Source: Schistocerca nitens
Lineage: Eukaryota > Arthropoda > Insecta > Orthoptera > Acrididae
Assembly: GCF_023898315.1 (NCBI RefSeq)
Contig: NC_064617.1
Coordinates: 714,447,202 to 714,511,201 of the forward strand
DNA: 64,000 nucleotides
Direction of reading: 5' to 3'
Shown: in pieces, positions 51,089 through 63,597 of the stretch
Numbering within the stretch: position 1 is the first letter of the stretch
Layout of the letters: every line of letters starts with the position of its first letter
Program-made: the position numbers and the translations under genes
Notes under the pieces: model-generated
The model's input: only the letters and a program-made list of their open reading frames with translations
Told to the model about the DNA's origin: nothing
The model's database searches: none

Positions 51089-53150
51089 GGAACACCACAA
51101 TGGCGCTGCGTCCATGTTATAGTGTGTTCAGCGATAGGAAGCGCAAATTTGATGTGAAGTATAAAGTGATGGCAGACTGTATCATTAAATTGATGGCTTG
51201 GTTCTGGAACCGATTACTTGGAAACGGATCCTTAGCTGTATAACGATATCGGAAATAGCTTTAAAAATGAGTTATAGACCCTATGCAGTTATGCAGTTAG
51301 CACTTGAGAGACACAAAAGGGTGCAGAAAAGAGGAAATGTGGACAGAAGGGAGCAATTTCCAAGACAAATGTACATAAAAGACAAAAAGTTCTGTTAAAA
51401 CATCATTGGCTGTCAAAGGAGCAAAATTCATATGAAGTCAGTTCTTTGACGTGTATTGCAGGCCCTGTGACATAAAAGCATTAATATCGAAACATAGCAG
51501 AATTAGAGACCCTCTGATCCAATCGGTCCAGGGAAGTGCACCGAATTTCAAATTTGACGGTATATACATAGGATACTTGTGTAATGGTCATGGATGGCTG
51601 AGTTCTTTTCTTTTCTTTTGTACCTAAGATGTTCATTTTCTAACAGTCACCTTAACACTTTATTCATCCAAGTTGCTGACAGTAAAAATACATATAAAAA
51701 TGGAAAAAAATGAGAATCTTTTAGATGGCAATCACTTTGACACCAGAGACCAGAGAAGCAATTCTGGAAACAAGTTTTAAAATTAAAACACCTTCATAGG
51801 ATTTTTAGAACAAGAAAAAGCTTTTTGATTTGCGCAAATTGCTTTAAATAACTAGAAAAACAAACGTGAGTTACAGAGTGAGAAGAGTAACATACAATAT
51901 GTATAAGAATCAAGCACGAACGATATAAATGCAAGATCAAGAACGAAGCGCTGGTATTAACAAAGATTTTAGAGAAGGACAGTCTGTCTCCCCTACTATT
52001 CAGTCTGTAGACCGGAAAAGTCATATAAACAAACTCGGAGAGACATCTGGTTGTCACCTTGCGTCATCGAGACGGAAGGCCGCCTGTCTCGGATCGTGTT
52101 ACCAGGGCAGATCGCTGGCAGGTATTCCCACAGAGCGAGTTCTCTTCAGTGCCATTGCTCGCTGTCTGAAATGAAGTCTGGCGTCCAGAGAAGTGCGCTG
52201 GTCATTATCAGGATGAGCGCTCTGTCGACCTTTACTGACACAAAAATCTGAGCGTTTCAGGACCACAGCAGAAAAATAGTTATCTTACTCATTACGTTGA
52301 TATGCAGGTTCTTATCTACACAACTGCAGGTGGTATTATCTCCATTCAGATATTAATAAGTTTGTATTTAGCATAGGTCTAAATTTATTAGACTGTTCTA
52401 TACTCTTAATTATTCATCTCATGGCTACTTACTTCTACAAATTCTTGCAGCAATTAGATTACCACAACAGCATCTAAAGTCAACAACTGCGTCTCGTGCG
52501 TTCTTAGCGAATACAGTTTTCTAGCATAATCCCAAAACTATCCTTAACTGCTCTAAATTATATCTTGTGACTATTATCTAGCAGATCGGCATCTACCTGA
52601 ACTTTACTGTTTTTTCCAACCACTCCAGATTTCTCAAAAATCTACTATCGTTTACAGTACAATGTAACTTCTCTAGTAAAACTTCATCATCTGTTTCCAA
52701 AGTTGTGTGTACGAGGAGCAGTTTGGTAGCTATAAAAGTAAAAAGTTGTCACTACACAGCAAAATATTAGCCTCTCTTCCACAATAATAAATGCTGGGAC
52801 CCACCATGAGATATAGATCTTGGCGAGATAAACACCTTTCCTGCATCAAAAACAATTAGCAACAACATCGGAGGGTTATCTACGGAGAGTTCAGATTAAC
52901 ATATGGTCCCTGGAGAGGAGCAGCAAGATTATCAGTATTGATGAGTGGTCACACGATCATCTTGCAGGGATTCAGTTTTTAAAAATTTGTGGAAACTAAA
53001 GCAGTGTTTGCTGGAAGCCCTGTAAATTAACAAACATCTTGCTCACAGTCCAGATCTCAACCTAAACGACCAGACACAGCTCAACGCTTCCCCTCTCCTA
53101 AACTTCATATAATCATCTTTGTTGTTCATTACTTCCCACACTCTCTCTTC
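51089..53150. other. Right flank of the Polinton, unassigned
   Basis: The frame at 51046-51243 straddles the Polinton end and is not a gene. No domain or repeat family was recognised in this 2 kb. Composition drops back to the less AT-rich background right after 51088. Confidence 0.35.
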
Positions 53151-53159
53151 CTGCATATT

Positions 53160-53838
53160 CCCATTTCCCTGTATTCAGTAAGTTGTTTTGTTTTGTTGAA
53201 GTTGTCTTTGTATTCCACATAGACTGTAGTTTCAATAGTTAAGGTTTTCTTTTAACTGGTACTTGTATTACTGTCCATGTTTAACACCCCTTGTAGTTGT
53301 CTCACCAAATACTGTTCATGTTTTACTTTGCTCATTTATTTAATGAAAACTGTCACACAGCCACTGCTTTGATTATAATGTTAATGTTAAAATGCAGTAC
53401 CACCACACTCTCAAACTGTAGGTTCTCTCAAACACCTCCGTTTTCCTGCATTTATTTATTTCTATTTATCTTATTGATATTGCTTAAATTCCTTATGTAT
53501 TCCGTATTTACATTGATAACTGTCTCTTCTTTTAATTGGTTGTGTATCACTCTCCATGTTTCATACCTCCTGATACAGCCTTGTCTAGTACTGATTTTAT
53601 TTTGTTTTATTAGTTTTGTTTATTAATAGAAACTGTTATGTAGGCATGCTATTCCTATTTTGTGCTAAAGGTTTTCCTGTCTACTCCATTGTTATTTATG
53701 TACTCTTCAGTTTTTACTTTTTCATTGCAAAGATGTTACTTACTGTATGTTTTTACTTCAGTCTTGATGTGTTACTTCTCTTCCAATGTTGTTTGCTAAA
53801 TTTAACTTCTTTGATGATAATACTCAGTACGTAAATGT
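53160..53838. repeat. Diverged tandem repeat, unit about 275 bp
   Basis: The stretches around 53250-53373 and 53525-53650 align: both contain cttttaa(c/t)tgg, then act(g/c)tccatgtt, and end gaaactgt...gcatgct or gaaaactgt...cactgct. A weaker third unit may follow to 53830. T-rich and non-coding. Confidence 0.5.
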
Positions 53839-53870
53839 CTGAAGATGGTCTTGTACGCCGAAAACCGGTT
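53839..53870 (+). ncRNA. Degenerate Penelope-type hammerhead-like motif
   Basis: ctgaaga, a variable short hairpin, then gccgaaaaccggt. The order CTGANGA...GAAA and the ACCGGT end resemble the hammerhead motif found in Penelope-like terminal repeats, and the stretch matches the pattern at 63562-63597. The stem is only about 3 bp, so activity is doubtful. Confidence 0.35.
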
Positions 53871-53879
53871 AACAATAAA

Positions 53880-55775
53880 AGTAGTATTGTAGAACAAAAG
53901 TAAACTGGTGCTTTTCATTTATTTAGTACCTCGTTTTGTTGGTACTACGAAAGCAAGAAGACATGCAGCTCTATTGTATTACTTAATGATAACAACATCT
54001 CCTAGGTAACACATCCGGAGAGTACATCTCGAATCTCTGGACGAAGGATACTCAGTACGATATAATTATCATAAAAAGATCTGGTGTCCTGTGGATCAGA
54101 GCGTGGAATCTTAGGTCCCTTAATCTGGTAGTACGCTACAGAGCTTAAAAATAGAAATGTACAGTTTGAGGCTAGATACAGTGGGACTCTGTGAAGTTCC
54201 ATGGCAAAAAGAACAAGTTTTTGATCAGGTCAGTGTAGAATTATAACAAAAACAGATTTCAAGAGAGTAGGAGGTATAGGAAAAGTGTCTAATATGAGAC
54301 ACACTTGTGTAAACCCATTTGAAATACCTAAAAGTAAGTGCAATTGTATTTCTGATGATTATGGTAATAATATCTTGCATTATTTAATTTTATCATATAA
54401 TTATCGTGTTTGCAATAATAAACAATCTTTCAGAGTAGTTATTAAATCTTCACAAACAAGGCATTTCTTAGAAATGAGATGAAGGTTTCCTAATATGAGA
54501 CAGTAATAATATTTTGCTTTAATTATTTTATTACAGAATAATCACATATGAATATACAAGTTTTACATGTTCATTCATTTCTGTTATCCTTCACTCATTT
54601 CACACTTCTTAGGTTTATATTTTGTTTGCCCCGGATATCGTTTAATTTAGGAAATCCTTTTGCAGGTATTTGTCTGTATCAAAGTGATGCATAGACAGTA
54701 AACAGTAAGGATGAGAATATAATTGTTCAAAAATGATGCTAGAGAAGTGTGCTGAAGATTAGCTGGCTACAGTGTACAGTTAATGAAGAGTTACTGAATT
54801 GAATTTGGAAGGGAAAAAAGTTACAACCGAGTAAAATAAGGCATATGTGGATAGGTATAACGCGTCCGTCGAGATTTACTATAAAAGATGTAAATTATTG
54901 AAAATGTGGCAGTGAAGACACCGGACTACCCGACATCGAATTATAGCAAAATATCAGTGCGCGCCGTAAAACTAGTGCACTCTTACGATCGCCTACTGAC
55001 AACTGGTAATCAGCGGGAAGCAAAACAACTATGACGAATGGAAGGTTGACATCTAGCAGCTAACGATATGTTACACTGCGTCACTGGATTACATATTTTT
55101 CTAATACCGTAATAATTGCAATAATCATTCATGCTATCATTCACACACTTTAAAATACTATTCATGTGCTAATGAAAATAACTACTCATACAGTTAATAT
55201 ATTACAGTTGCTAACCTGAATATTGTAGTGCAATGGCTGCTGAAATAGCACGTTTCTAATAAAATTTTATATACCTGAGTGTCAAAATAATTTGTAATTA
55301 AGGGTTATGAAAATAGTTAATAAAAGAAATAAGTTGTTTACAACACATTTAATTCCTATAGTTTCAGAAAACTGCCCTTCACGAAAAAAATAATCGCTCT
55401 TGTGATGTCGCTGTTCAGCGGAGGACAAATAATTTCCATATCCTTCCTCGTTCCTTTTCCTGCCATGTTACATTAATTATTAAACATTGGCACATCTCTT
55501 CTTGTAGTATCTCCAGATATAGCCACATTATAAATATTTTTCAGTACGTATTTCGTCGATCATCACAGAATCCTCACAGTTCCATACAGGTCACATGCCA
55601 TCCATGACGAACAGACTTACGCAGAGCACTATTCTCAAATTTGTTACGATAAAGAAAGAGTCTGCCTAACTAATGCAACAATTGTTGTATGTACTTTGTT
55701 TCTTCTTAACACACATAATTGTTAACACACATTCAGTATTGATTAACTTTTAAAACAATTGATCACACAAATAGT
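53880..55775. other. Mostly unassigned; LINE 5' fragment at about 54120-54280
   Basis: Around 54120-54280 the plus strand (gtttgaggctagatacagtg, tggcaaaaagaacaagtttt, tttgatcaggtcagtg) reads like the region just upstream of the endonuclease part of the RTE-type LINE. This is my recollection of that family and could not be checked here. The remainder shows no recognisable feature. Confidence 0.35.
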
Positions 55776-58396
55776 TGTTGTTGTTGTCTTCAGTCCTGAG
55801 ACTGGCTTGATGCAGCTCTCCGTGCTACTCTACCCTGCGCGAGCTTCTTCATCTCTCAGTACTTACTGCAACCTACATCCATCTGAATCTGCTTAGTGTA
55901 TTCAACTCTTGGTCTCCCTCTACGATTTTTACCCTCCACGCTGCCCTCCAACGCTAAATTTGTGATCCCTTGATGCCTCAGAACATGTCCCACCAACCGG
56001 CCCCTTCTTCTTGTCAAGTTATGCCACAAACTCCTCCTCTCCACAATTCTATTCAATACCTCCTCATTAGTTATGTGATCTACCCACCTAATCTTCAGCA
56101 TTCTTCTGTAGCACCTCATTTCGAAAGCATCTATTCTCGTCCAAACTAGTTATCGTCCATGTTTCACTTCCATACGTGGCTACACTCCATACAAATACTT
56201 TCAGAAATGACTTCCCGACACTTAAATCTATACTCGATGTTAACAAATTTCTCTTCTTCAGAAACGCTTTCCTTGCCATTGCCAGTCTACATCTGATATC
56301 CTCTCTACTTCGACCATCATCAGTTATTTTGCTCCCCAAATAGAAAAACTCCTTTACTACTTTAAGTGTCTCATTTCCTAATCTAATTCCCTCAGCATCA
56401 CCCGACTTAATTCGACAACATTCCATTACCCTCGTTTTGCTTTTGTTGATGTTCATCTTACATCCTCCTTTCAGGACACTGTCCATTCCGTTCAACTGCT
56501 TTTCCAAGTCATTTGCTGTCTCTGAGAGAACTACAATGTCATCGGCGCACCTCAACGTTTTTATTTCTTCTCCATGGACTTTAATACCTACTCCGAATTT
56601 TTCTTTTGTTTCCTTTACTGCTTGCTCAATATGCAGATTGAATAACATTGGGGACAGGCTACAACCCTGTCTCACTCCCTTCTCAACCACTGCTTCCCTT
56701 TCATGGCCCTCGACACTTATAACTGCCATCTGGTTTCTCTGCAAATTGTAAATAGCCTTTCGCTCCCTGTATTTTACCCCTGCCATCTTTATAATTTGAA
56801 AGAGAGTATTCCAGTCAACATTGTCAAAAGCTTTCTCTAAGTCTACAAATGCTAGAAAGGTAGGTTTGCCTTTCCTTAATTTTCTAAGATAAGTCGTAGG
56901 GTCAGTATTGCCTCACGTGTTCCAACATTTCTACGGAATCCAAACTGATCTTCGCCGAGGTCGGCTTCTACCAGTTTTTCCATTCGTCTGTAAAGAATTC
57001 GCGTTAGTATTTTGCATCCGTGACTTATTAAACTGATTGTTCCTTAATTTTCACATCTGTCAACACCTGCTTTCTTTGGGATTGGAATTATTATATTCTT
57101 CTTGAAGTCTGAGGGTATTTCACCTGTCTCATACATCTTGCTCAACAGATGGTAGAGTTTTGTGAGGACTGGCTCTCCCAAGGCCGTCAGTAGTTCTAAT
57201 GGAATGTTGTCTACTCCCGGGGCCTTGTTTTGACTTAGGTCTTTCAGTGCTCTGTCAAACTCTTCACGCAGTAGCGTATCTCCCATTTCATCTTCATCTA
57301 CATCCTCTTCCATTTCCATAATATTGTCCTCAAGTACATCGCCCTTGTATAGACACTCTATATACTCCTTCCACCTTTCTGCTTTCCCTTCTTTGCTTAG
57401 AACTGGGTTTCCATCTGAGCTCTTGATATTCATACAAGTGGCTCTCTTTTCTCCAAAGGTCTCTTTAATTTTCCTGTAGGCAGTAGCTATCTTACCCCCA
57501 ATGAGATAAGCCTCTACATCCTTACTTTTGTCCTCTAGCCATCCCTGCTTAGCCATTTTGCACTTCCTGTCGATCTCATTTTTGAGACGTTTGTATTCCT
57601 TTTTGCCTGCTTCATTTACTGCATTTTTATATTTTCTCCTTTCATCAATTAAATTCAATATTTCTTCTGTAACCCAAGGATTTCTACTAGCCCTCGTCTT
57701 TTTACCTACTTGATCGTCTGCTGGCTTCACTACTTCATCCCTCAGAGCTACCCATTCTTCTTCTACTGTATTTCTTTCCCCCATTCCTGTCAATTGTTCC
57801 CTTATGCTCTCCCTGAAACTCTCTACAACCTCTCGTTCTTTCAGTTTATCCAAGTCCCATCTCCTTAAATTCCCACCTTTTTGCAGTTTCTTCAGTTTTA
57901 ATCTACAGTTCATAACCAATAGATTGTGGTCAGAGTCCACATCTGCTCCTGGAAATGTCTTACAGTTTAAAACCTGGTTCCTAAATCTCTGTCTCACCAT
58001 TATATAATCTATCTGATACCTTCTAGTATCTCCAGGATTTTTTCATGTATACAACCTTCTTTTATGATTCTTGAACCAAGTGTTAGCGACGATTAAGTTA
58101 TGCTCTGTGCAAAATTCTACTAGATGGCTTCCTCTTTCATTTCTCTCCCCCAATCCATATTCACCCACTATGTTTCCTTCTCTCCCTTTTCCTGCTCTTG
58201 AATTCCAGTCACCCATGACTATTAAATTTTCGTCTCCCTTCACTACCTGAATAATTTCTTTTATCTCATCATACATTTCTTCAATTTCTTCATCATCTGC
58301 AGAGCTAGTTGGCATATAATCTTGTACTATGTAGTAGGCATGGGCTTCGTGTCTATCTTGGCCACAAAATGCGTTCACTGTGCTGTTGGTGTACAA
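55776..58396 (-). mobile_element. RTE-type LINE, 5' truncated
   Basis: On the minus strand from 58396: the end of an apurinic-type endonuclease, a reverse transcriptase and a Cys-free C-terminus. It ends in the short 3' tail (caa)n at about 55776-55787. Shared 3' ends are found at 15733, 26265 and 58640, and RT fragments at 24245, 59297 and 63150. The copy is relatively young, with only a handful of lesions. Confidence 0.88.
55856..58396 (-). pseudogene. RTE-type LINE polyprotein (endonuclease-reverse transcriptase), broken
   Basis: The first segment, 58396-58043, holds the endonuclease catalytic block LIVMGDWNSRAGKG and ends at a TGA. The second, 58000-57044, holds a linker and the start of the RT fingers (LSQNKAPGVDNIPLELL, ending IIIPIPKKAG). 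After frameshifts near 57044 and 56880 (which split the DLEKAFDNVDW motif A region) the third, 56786-56088, holds VRQGCSLSPMLFN, RCADDIVVL (catalytic DD) and KMNINKSKTRVMEC. The last, 56119-55856, holds RRGRLVGHVLRHQG. In a live element it would nick DNA and reverse-transcribe its own RNA at the nick. Confidence 0.88.
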
Positions 58397-58597
58397 ATAG
58401 TATTAACCGAAAATACTAAAGTGCTCAAACAGAAACGACAATATTTATGAAAATGGTATCTTCCATTGCTAACAGATGGCGTTACTGATTACCATTCCAA
58501 ACAGTGGTGCAAACTCTGAAATATTGCAGATCGTATTATGGATTGCAGTTAATGAACTCACAAATAAAAAATTATCCTGTGCTTCTACAGTTCGCAA

Positions 58598-58970
58598 ACG
58601 AGTGACTTTGAGTGTATATTACTGTCTCGACATAACTTTGTCGTTACACAAGCCACATCCTGAGGCATCAAGGAAGAGTCAGATTGGTAATGGGGGTAAT
58701 AGGTGTAGAGGGAGATAAAAGCGAGTGATTTTGAGTGTGTGTTTCTGTCTTGACATAATTGTGTCGTTAGACAGGACACATCTTGAGGCATCAAGAAAGA
58801 GACAGTTTGGTAACGATGATAAGAACTGTAGAGGAGATAAAAGTTTGACTACAATAAACAAATTCAGATGAATATATGTTGCAGTAGTTATGCAGAGTAA
58901 CATAAACTTGCATGTGACAAACTAGTGTGGAGAGTTGCATCAAACTAGTCTTGTGACTGAAGGCTACCAT
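58598..58970 (+). repeat. 123-bp tandem duplication with LINE 3'-end similarity
   Basis: The unit starting near 58601 (agtgactttgagtgt) recurs at 58724 (agtgattttgagtgt), with acatcctgaggcatcaagga and acatcttgaggcatcaagaa inside each. The internal words match the LINE 3' region (cacatcctgaggtatcaaag at 26300), and 58930-58960 (ttgcatcaaactagtctt) matches the very LINE end. Probably a LINE end fragment that was tandemly duplicated. Confidence 0.6.
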
Positions 58971-58974
58971 AATC

Positions 58975-59296
58975 ACAACGACATGTTATAAATCCTGTTT
59001 CGATATTTTAGAAGTGTCCATCTTAATTAGAAAAAACTTATGCATTAATTTCTCAAGTGATTTGCGAAAGATTAGATGTGCGTTGGCTCTGACAGTATCT
59101 AGTCAGATTTAAAGATGTTGCCACTTGTAGCTGGTCCAGGGAAATCATACAGCCATGTGACTCATCAAACGGTAACAGCTGGCTTCAGGAAGAAGATTAG
59201 TCCCTATTGGAAGCTCCGTCATGATGTATTTGTAAACGATTGCTAATTCATTTGACGATGGTGGACTGTTAACATTTCTACACACATCAGGACTAC
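58975..59296. other. Unassigned sequence
   Basis: No recognisable feature. Confidence 0.3.
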
Positions 59297-59990
59297 GTGT
59301 TTGCTTGCTGTCTCCCTTCAGAACGAAAGCAAACTCGTAATGGCAACAAAAGTAAAACGAGAGTAATGAAATGTAATCGCATTTCATCAAGAGATACTGA
59401 CAGAATTGGATTAATAAATAAGATACTGAAAATAATAGATGAGTTTTGTTATTTGGGAAGCAAAGTAACTGACAATAGCCAAAGTAGAGAGAATGTAATA
59501 AACAGACTGGAAATTGAAAAAGAAAAGAAAAAGTATTTATGAAAAAGAAATATTTATTAACATCGAATATAAACTTAAGTGTTGGGTCTGTTCCTGAGGT
59601 ATCTATCTGTCTGGAGTATACCCCTTAACGGAAATGCAACATGAATGTTAAAAAGTTTAAACAAGAAGAGAACATGAGCTTTAGAAAATTGGTACTACAG
59701 AAAACCACTGAAGATTACATAGATAGATCAAATAACCAGTGCGGAAGTATTGAATCGAATCGGAGAGAAAAGTGCTTTTGGTAGAACTTCGTTAAAGGGA
59801 CGGATCGGTTAATTGTACACTTCCTGAGATACTGGAGAATTGTCAGTTTGTTAATAGAGGCTAATTGTATAAAAAAAACCGAACGATGACTTCATGAAAT
59901 GGCCCAAATCGATATATGTTGCAGAGATGAAAGGGCTTGCTCGTGGTAGACTAGCTGCATCAGACCAGACTGAAGACCACAAAAACAATG
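59297..59990 (+). pseudogene. LINE reverse transcriptase fragment, 3' end present
   Basis: NGNKSKTRVMKCNRISSRDT and FCYLGSKVTDNSQSRENVIN match the C-terminal part of the RTE-type LINE. The 3' end (gctgcatcagaccagactga, agaccacaaaaacaa) lies at about 59950-59990. Heavily decayed, with an internal frame break near 59545. Confidence 0.7.
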
Positions 59991-61162
59991 TTTCCGAAAG
60001 TCTTTGAATAACTGAAGTGTGGCAACATCAAACGTTCGAAGTACTTTCTTTTTTTTAACGCATTTTTAGTGCTGTTGAGTCCTCAGTACTCTGTTGCATG
60101 TCCCCATATATTTCATGAAGAAAATGTTTAAAAAATTAATTACTAGATAGTCTTTACCACAAACTTTGCTTTCCTCCCGAGTTAAATGGGTCATATGTGA
60201 AGGTCTCTTCCATTCCGTTGATGGACAGTATGTGTACTAGCAGGGTGCTGTAAGCTTCTGTTTGTATCATTAAAACATCTTCGTAATGGAAGAAGATAAT
60301 TTTTGTTCCATAAATAGGAAAAAATACTGTATATATCAAAATGAATAGATAAAACAACATATGTCTGGTGAATGTCGAGAAAAGTGATTTCTCCCTCAAA
60401 AGCACAGGGAGTTCTACAATTAACTTTAAATCATCACATCCCAGGAATGAAGCTGCGTTAGAAACAGGAATCAAAAAGGGAATATTTTTTCCTTGGGTTT
60501 AATTTTGTTATTCTCTAGCAAAAAATTAAAAGGTCTGGGACAAATTTTTTTGTTGACTACAGTGCTACTAGCTAAAATATTAATAAATTATTTCTGTACT
60601 TGTATTGTCACAAACAATACGTAGTACCCCAATATTAAATACATTTGAAACTAAACTATTAATACACCTAGAGGGTCCTGATTAAATTATTTATTTGCCT
60701 CATTAGTTTCACAGTGGTGAGCTGAACTGTATTTATTTATTTTTTCGTATGGCGACAACAGTAAATAGCAACCAAGTTCCGAGGTGGTGTACTCTGGACA
60801 ACGGAATGCTGAGGCAGGAGGGCGAAAAGTCTGCACCAACGGCAGCCGTACTAGATGAAAGAGCCCTCATGCTATTCAGCACAACAGCGCATGAGAACGA
60901 ACAGCTCAACTGCATAATTCTGTGGTACAAAAAACCTTCGCAAGTTTTGTATATAAATAAGTTAGCTACAAAAAGAGTTACATTGTTTATTGATTCTTCT
61001 GACAAATGTGAGATTTGGCACTTCGAACGTTTGACATTCCCTCTCTCCATATTTTATCCCAACTCTTAGATAATGGCTCCTTCTGACTGGAAATGTAGTG
61101 GGAAACGTCACGTTTCCTCAAGACATTTAAGCGTCTTTCAGAGGAGACGGATGATAACTACG
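59991..61162. other. Unassigned sequence
   Basis: Overlapping frames at 60733-61069 on opposite strands have no recognisable domain and are not called. No repeat match seen. Confidence 0.3.
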
Positions 61163-61165
61163 TAA

Positions 61166-62616
61166 AGCCGTCGGCACACGGACATTGCATCCGAACGTTG
61201 AGCGTTGAGCGTGCCGAGTTTCTGACGTCATAACGTGGAATAGCACGTTCGGGAGTCTTTTCGAAGGTGCAGAGCAGTATCTGGCATGTCAGATATTCTG
61301 AGCGTGCGTCTGAGCGTTGACCAATGAGCTGGCACAGCGCCACCTACGTCACACGCACGCCGTCTCCCATAAGTACAGAGTTATGAGGCGCCATATTTGC
61401 ATTCATTTCAAGCCTATATGTATATATGCCGTTCCTGAGTACCAGCAAATTGAGAATCACTGGAAAACCCTTTGTTAGTTGTGTGATTCGTTCCAATAAA
61501 ATAATGAGAAACAGCATGCTCGTGGCAAAAGAATTATTGTAACTTGCGTATTATGAGAGTATGCTGTTTGAAGGCAGCGACTCATTGAAGATCCACCCAA
61601 AACGCATTGTTCTTGGTACAATTCGTCATAATTAAATTTCAATTAGTAACATAATTATCTACGTTTAACGTTTCCAGTAAGGGGTAACATAATATGATTA
61701 ATTGCATGCAGCATGTTGTTGGTTTAGCCTACCGGCACGGTAGCCCAGCGTGTTCGGTCAGAGGGCGGCGTGCTCTATGTAGTAAAGAAAATGAGTCAAG
61801 GAATCAGTGATCAACTTGAACGAATGTCTTGTGACTTCCGCTAAGACCAAAACGCAACGAACTATATAGAACAAAATAAATAAATAAAAATAAATAAAAT
61901 AAAAGCGTAATGAGTAGCGTCTCTGTCCGATAATGAATTTTTGTTGAGGCAGTGGTTCGCATCTTAACACCTCCAATTTTTTTTTCCTAACATTCGCGTT
62001 TTTATTAGGTTCTGATACTTTATTATTAGTTTAATATAAGTACATGCTACAATATCTGATGTTATGTAAATATAAGTTCGCCTTTTTTTAAGGGGTGACT
62101 TTGTTCGATTGGCTAAATCTACAGAACAGCTTGCGCTACTTATAAAGATATTTTGCTCCTTTTTCTTTTACGCTTCGTAATTCGCTTGTTGCAAAGATTC
62201 TGCTACTGGGTAGTAACAGTGATCAAGAAAGACTGACCTTGGGGTTTTACTAAAATGTGGGAATGAAATAATGTTTATCTTATGCGGAGAAGTATTCCAA
62301 ATTTGTACCGCACTGTTTGTAACGAAACTTTTATAAGCCTGTGTCCTTATTGATGGGACATGGTACTTTCCTTTTCTTGGACGAAGCAGGAAATGTGCGT
62401 TTTAATAGAGCTAACGTGGTAATTTTACGAGCGCCCGTTGAGTAAACAGTGTGATTTACGAACTAGAAACATCCCTCAAACTGCCGCTGGAGTGCGTTGC
62501 GATCGCGTATACCACGTTGGGGCCCACGTACCGTATGCACAAGTCGCATCGTTCCTGAGCGTTCAGCAGCACGCTCAACATTAACGTTCGTCTGCACGGT
62601 CCGTGTGCCGATGGCT
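61166..62616. mobile_element. Non-autonomous DNA transposon with TAA target duplication, copy 2
   Basis: The left end agccgtcggcacacggac and the right end gtccgtgtgccgatggct are good inverted repeats, flanked by TAA (61163-61165, 62617-62619). Aligns with 2513-3847 over its whole length. About 61735-61965 holds a tRNA-like segment with A-box-like tagcccagcgtgttcgg and B-box-like ggttcgcatct, with extra A-rich sequence between, at the same place as in copy 1. No transposase. Confidence 0.85.
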
Positions 62617-62619
62617 TAA

Positions 62620-63130
62620 GGCACGTGGGCAGTTGCAGAGCTGGCGAGCGTCGCAAAGCTCCACGTACGCGGCACAGGTGCGTCCCATTACTCCCGTGGC
62701 GCTGTGGCACACGCAAGAACGCAGCCCCGCGGGTCGAGATGCGACCTGCTACCAGCTAACAGCTAGGAGCTACCGTGCGCCATTAGCGAGACTCGATCAG
62801 CGGGAACGCACGCGTTCGATTTCTCGAGACTCGTAACTGCATGGCGACAAAAAGTTGGCTCGGACGACTGGGCTGTTCCGGAAAAACTTGTCGGAGCGGC
62901 GGAAAACGAAACGAGATGAGCAGCGAGCGCTCGCCGCGCTGAGAGTTCATCAACCGCGCGCCGCAGATTCCCAGAAGACGGACGGCCGCTCGTCAATGCC
63001 GCTGACCGGTCGTTCACGGCTGCCCCGCGTCGCTGCAGTGGACTCCACGTAGTTGTGGGGTACGGCGGAGCCACCGGTAGCAGTCGCATCACAGCTGTTG
63101 ACGTTGCTGGAGGGAAAGGTACCTCAATTG
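62620..63130. other. CpG-rich unassigned stretch
   Basis: GC- and CpG-rich compared with neighbours. Overlapping frames on both strands (62603-62836, 62763-63305, 62855-63052) have no recognisable domain and look like products of high GC. Could be a host regulatory region or an unrecognised retroelement end. Confidence 0.3.
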
Positions 63131-63149
63131 GACGGAAAGTTTGGTACTT

Positions 63150-63490
63150 ATCACGGCCAGAGACAGCAAAGGAACTGGAAGAGCAGCTGAATTGAATGAA
63201 CAGTGTCTTGAAAAGTATACACAACATCAACAAACGCAAAGCAAGGGCAATGGAATGTAGTCGAATTACATCAAGCGATGCCGAGCAAATTAGATTAGGA
63301 AACAAGGCATTAAAAGCAGTGGCTATTTGGGCAGGATAATAACTGATCGTGGCTGAAGTAGAACGGATGTCCTATGCAGCCTGGCAACGGTAAGAAAACC
63401 GTTTCAGAAAAAGAGAAATTTGCTAACGTCGAATACAGATTTAAGTGTTAGGAAGTCTTTTCTGAAAGTATTTCGTTGGAGAATGACCTT
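63150..63490 (+). pseudogene. LINE reverse transcriptase fragment
   Basis: Short decayed match to the RTE-type LINE C-terminal RT region: aactggaagagcagctgaat, then the KSKTRVMEC-equivalent (gcaagggcaatggaatgtag) and LTSNTDLSVRKSFLKVF at 63420-63470. Frames are broken throughout. Confidence 0.65.
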
Positions 63491-63561
63491 GTATGGATTG
63501 TCCATTATAATTATCCGGGCTATTATGCCGTGGTCGGTTGATGAATTGTGTGTCAATTCCC

Positions 63562-63597
63562 AACGTTTCGTCCCCGTCTGCCGGGGACATCTTCAAG
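63562..63597 (-). ncRNA. Penelope-type hammerhead-like motif
   Basis: On the minus strand cttgaaga, tg, then a perfect 6-bp hairpin tccccg-gcaga-cgggga, then cgaaacgtt. The core order (U)UGAAGA-stem-GAAAC corresponds to the hammerhead ribozyme found in terminal repeats of Penelope-like elements, with U to A in the CUGAUGA box. It overlaps the end of the Penelope-like endonuclease frame. Confidence 0.5.

Noticed and set aside
52000-52260. Right-flank frames at 51929-52251
   Set aside because: Short overlapping frames without recognisable domains.
60733-61069. Overlapping frames of about 105 codons on both strands
   Set aside because: Mirror frames on opposite strands with no domain; typical of chance stop-codon gaps.
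62763-63305. 180-codon minus-strand frame in CpG-rich DNA
   Set aside because: GC-rich sequence lacks stops in several frames, and its 5' part reads through LINE remnant; no domain seen.
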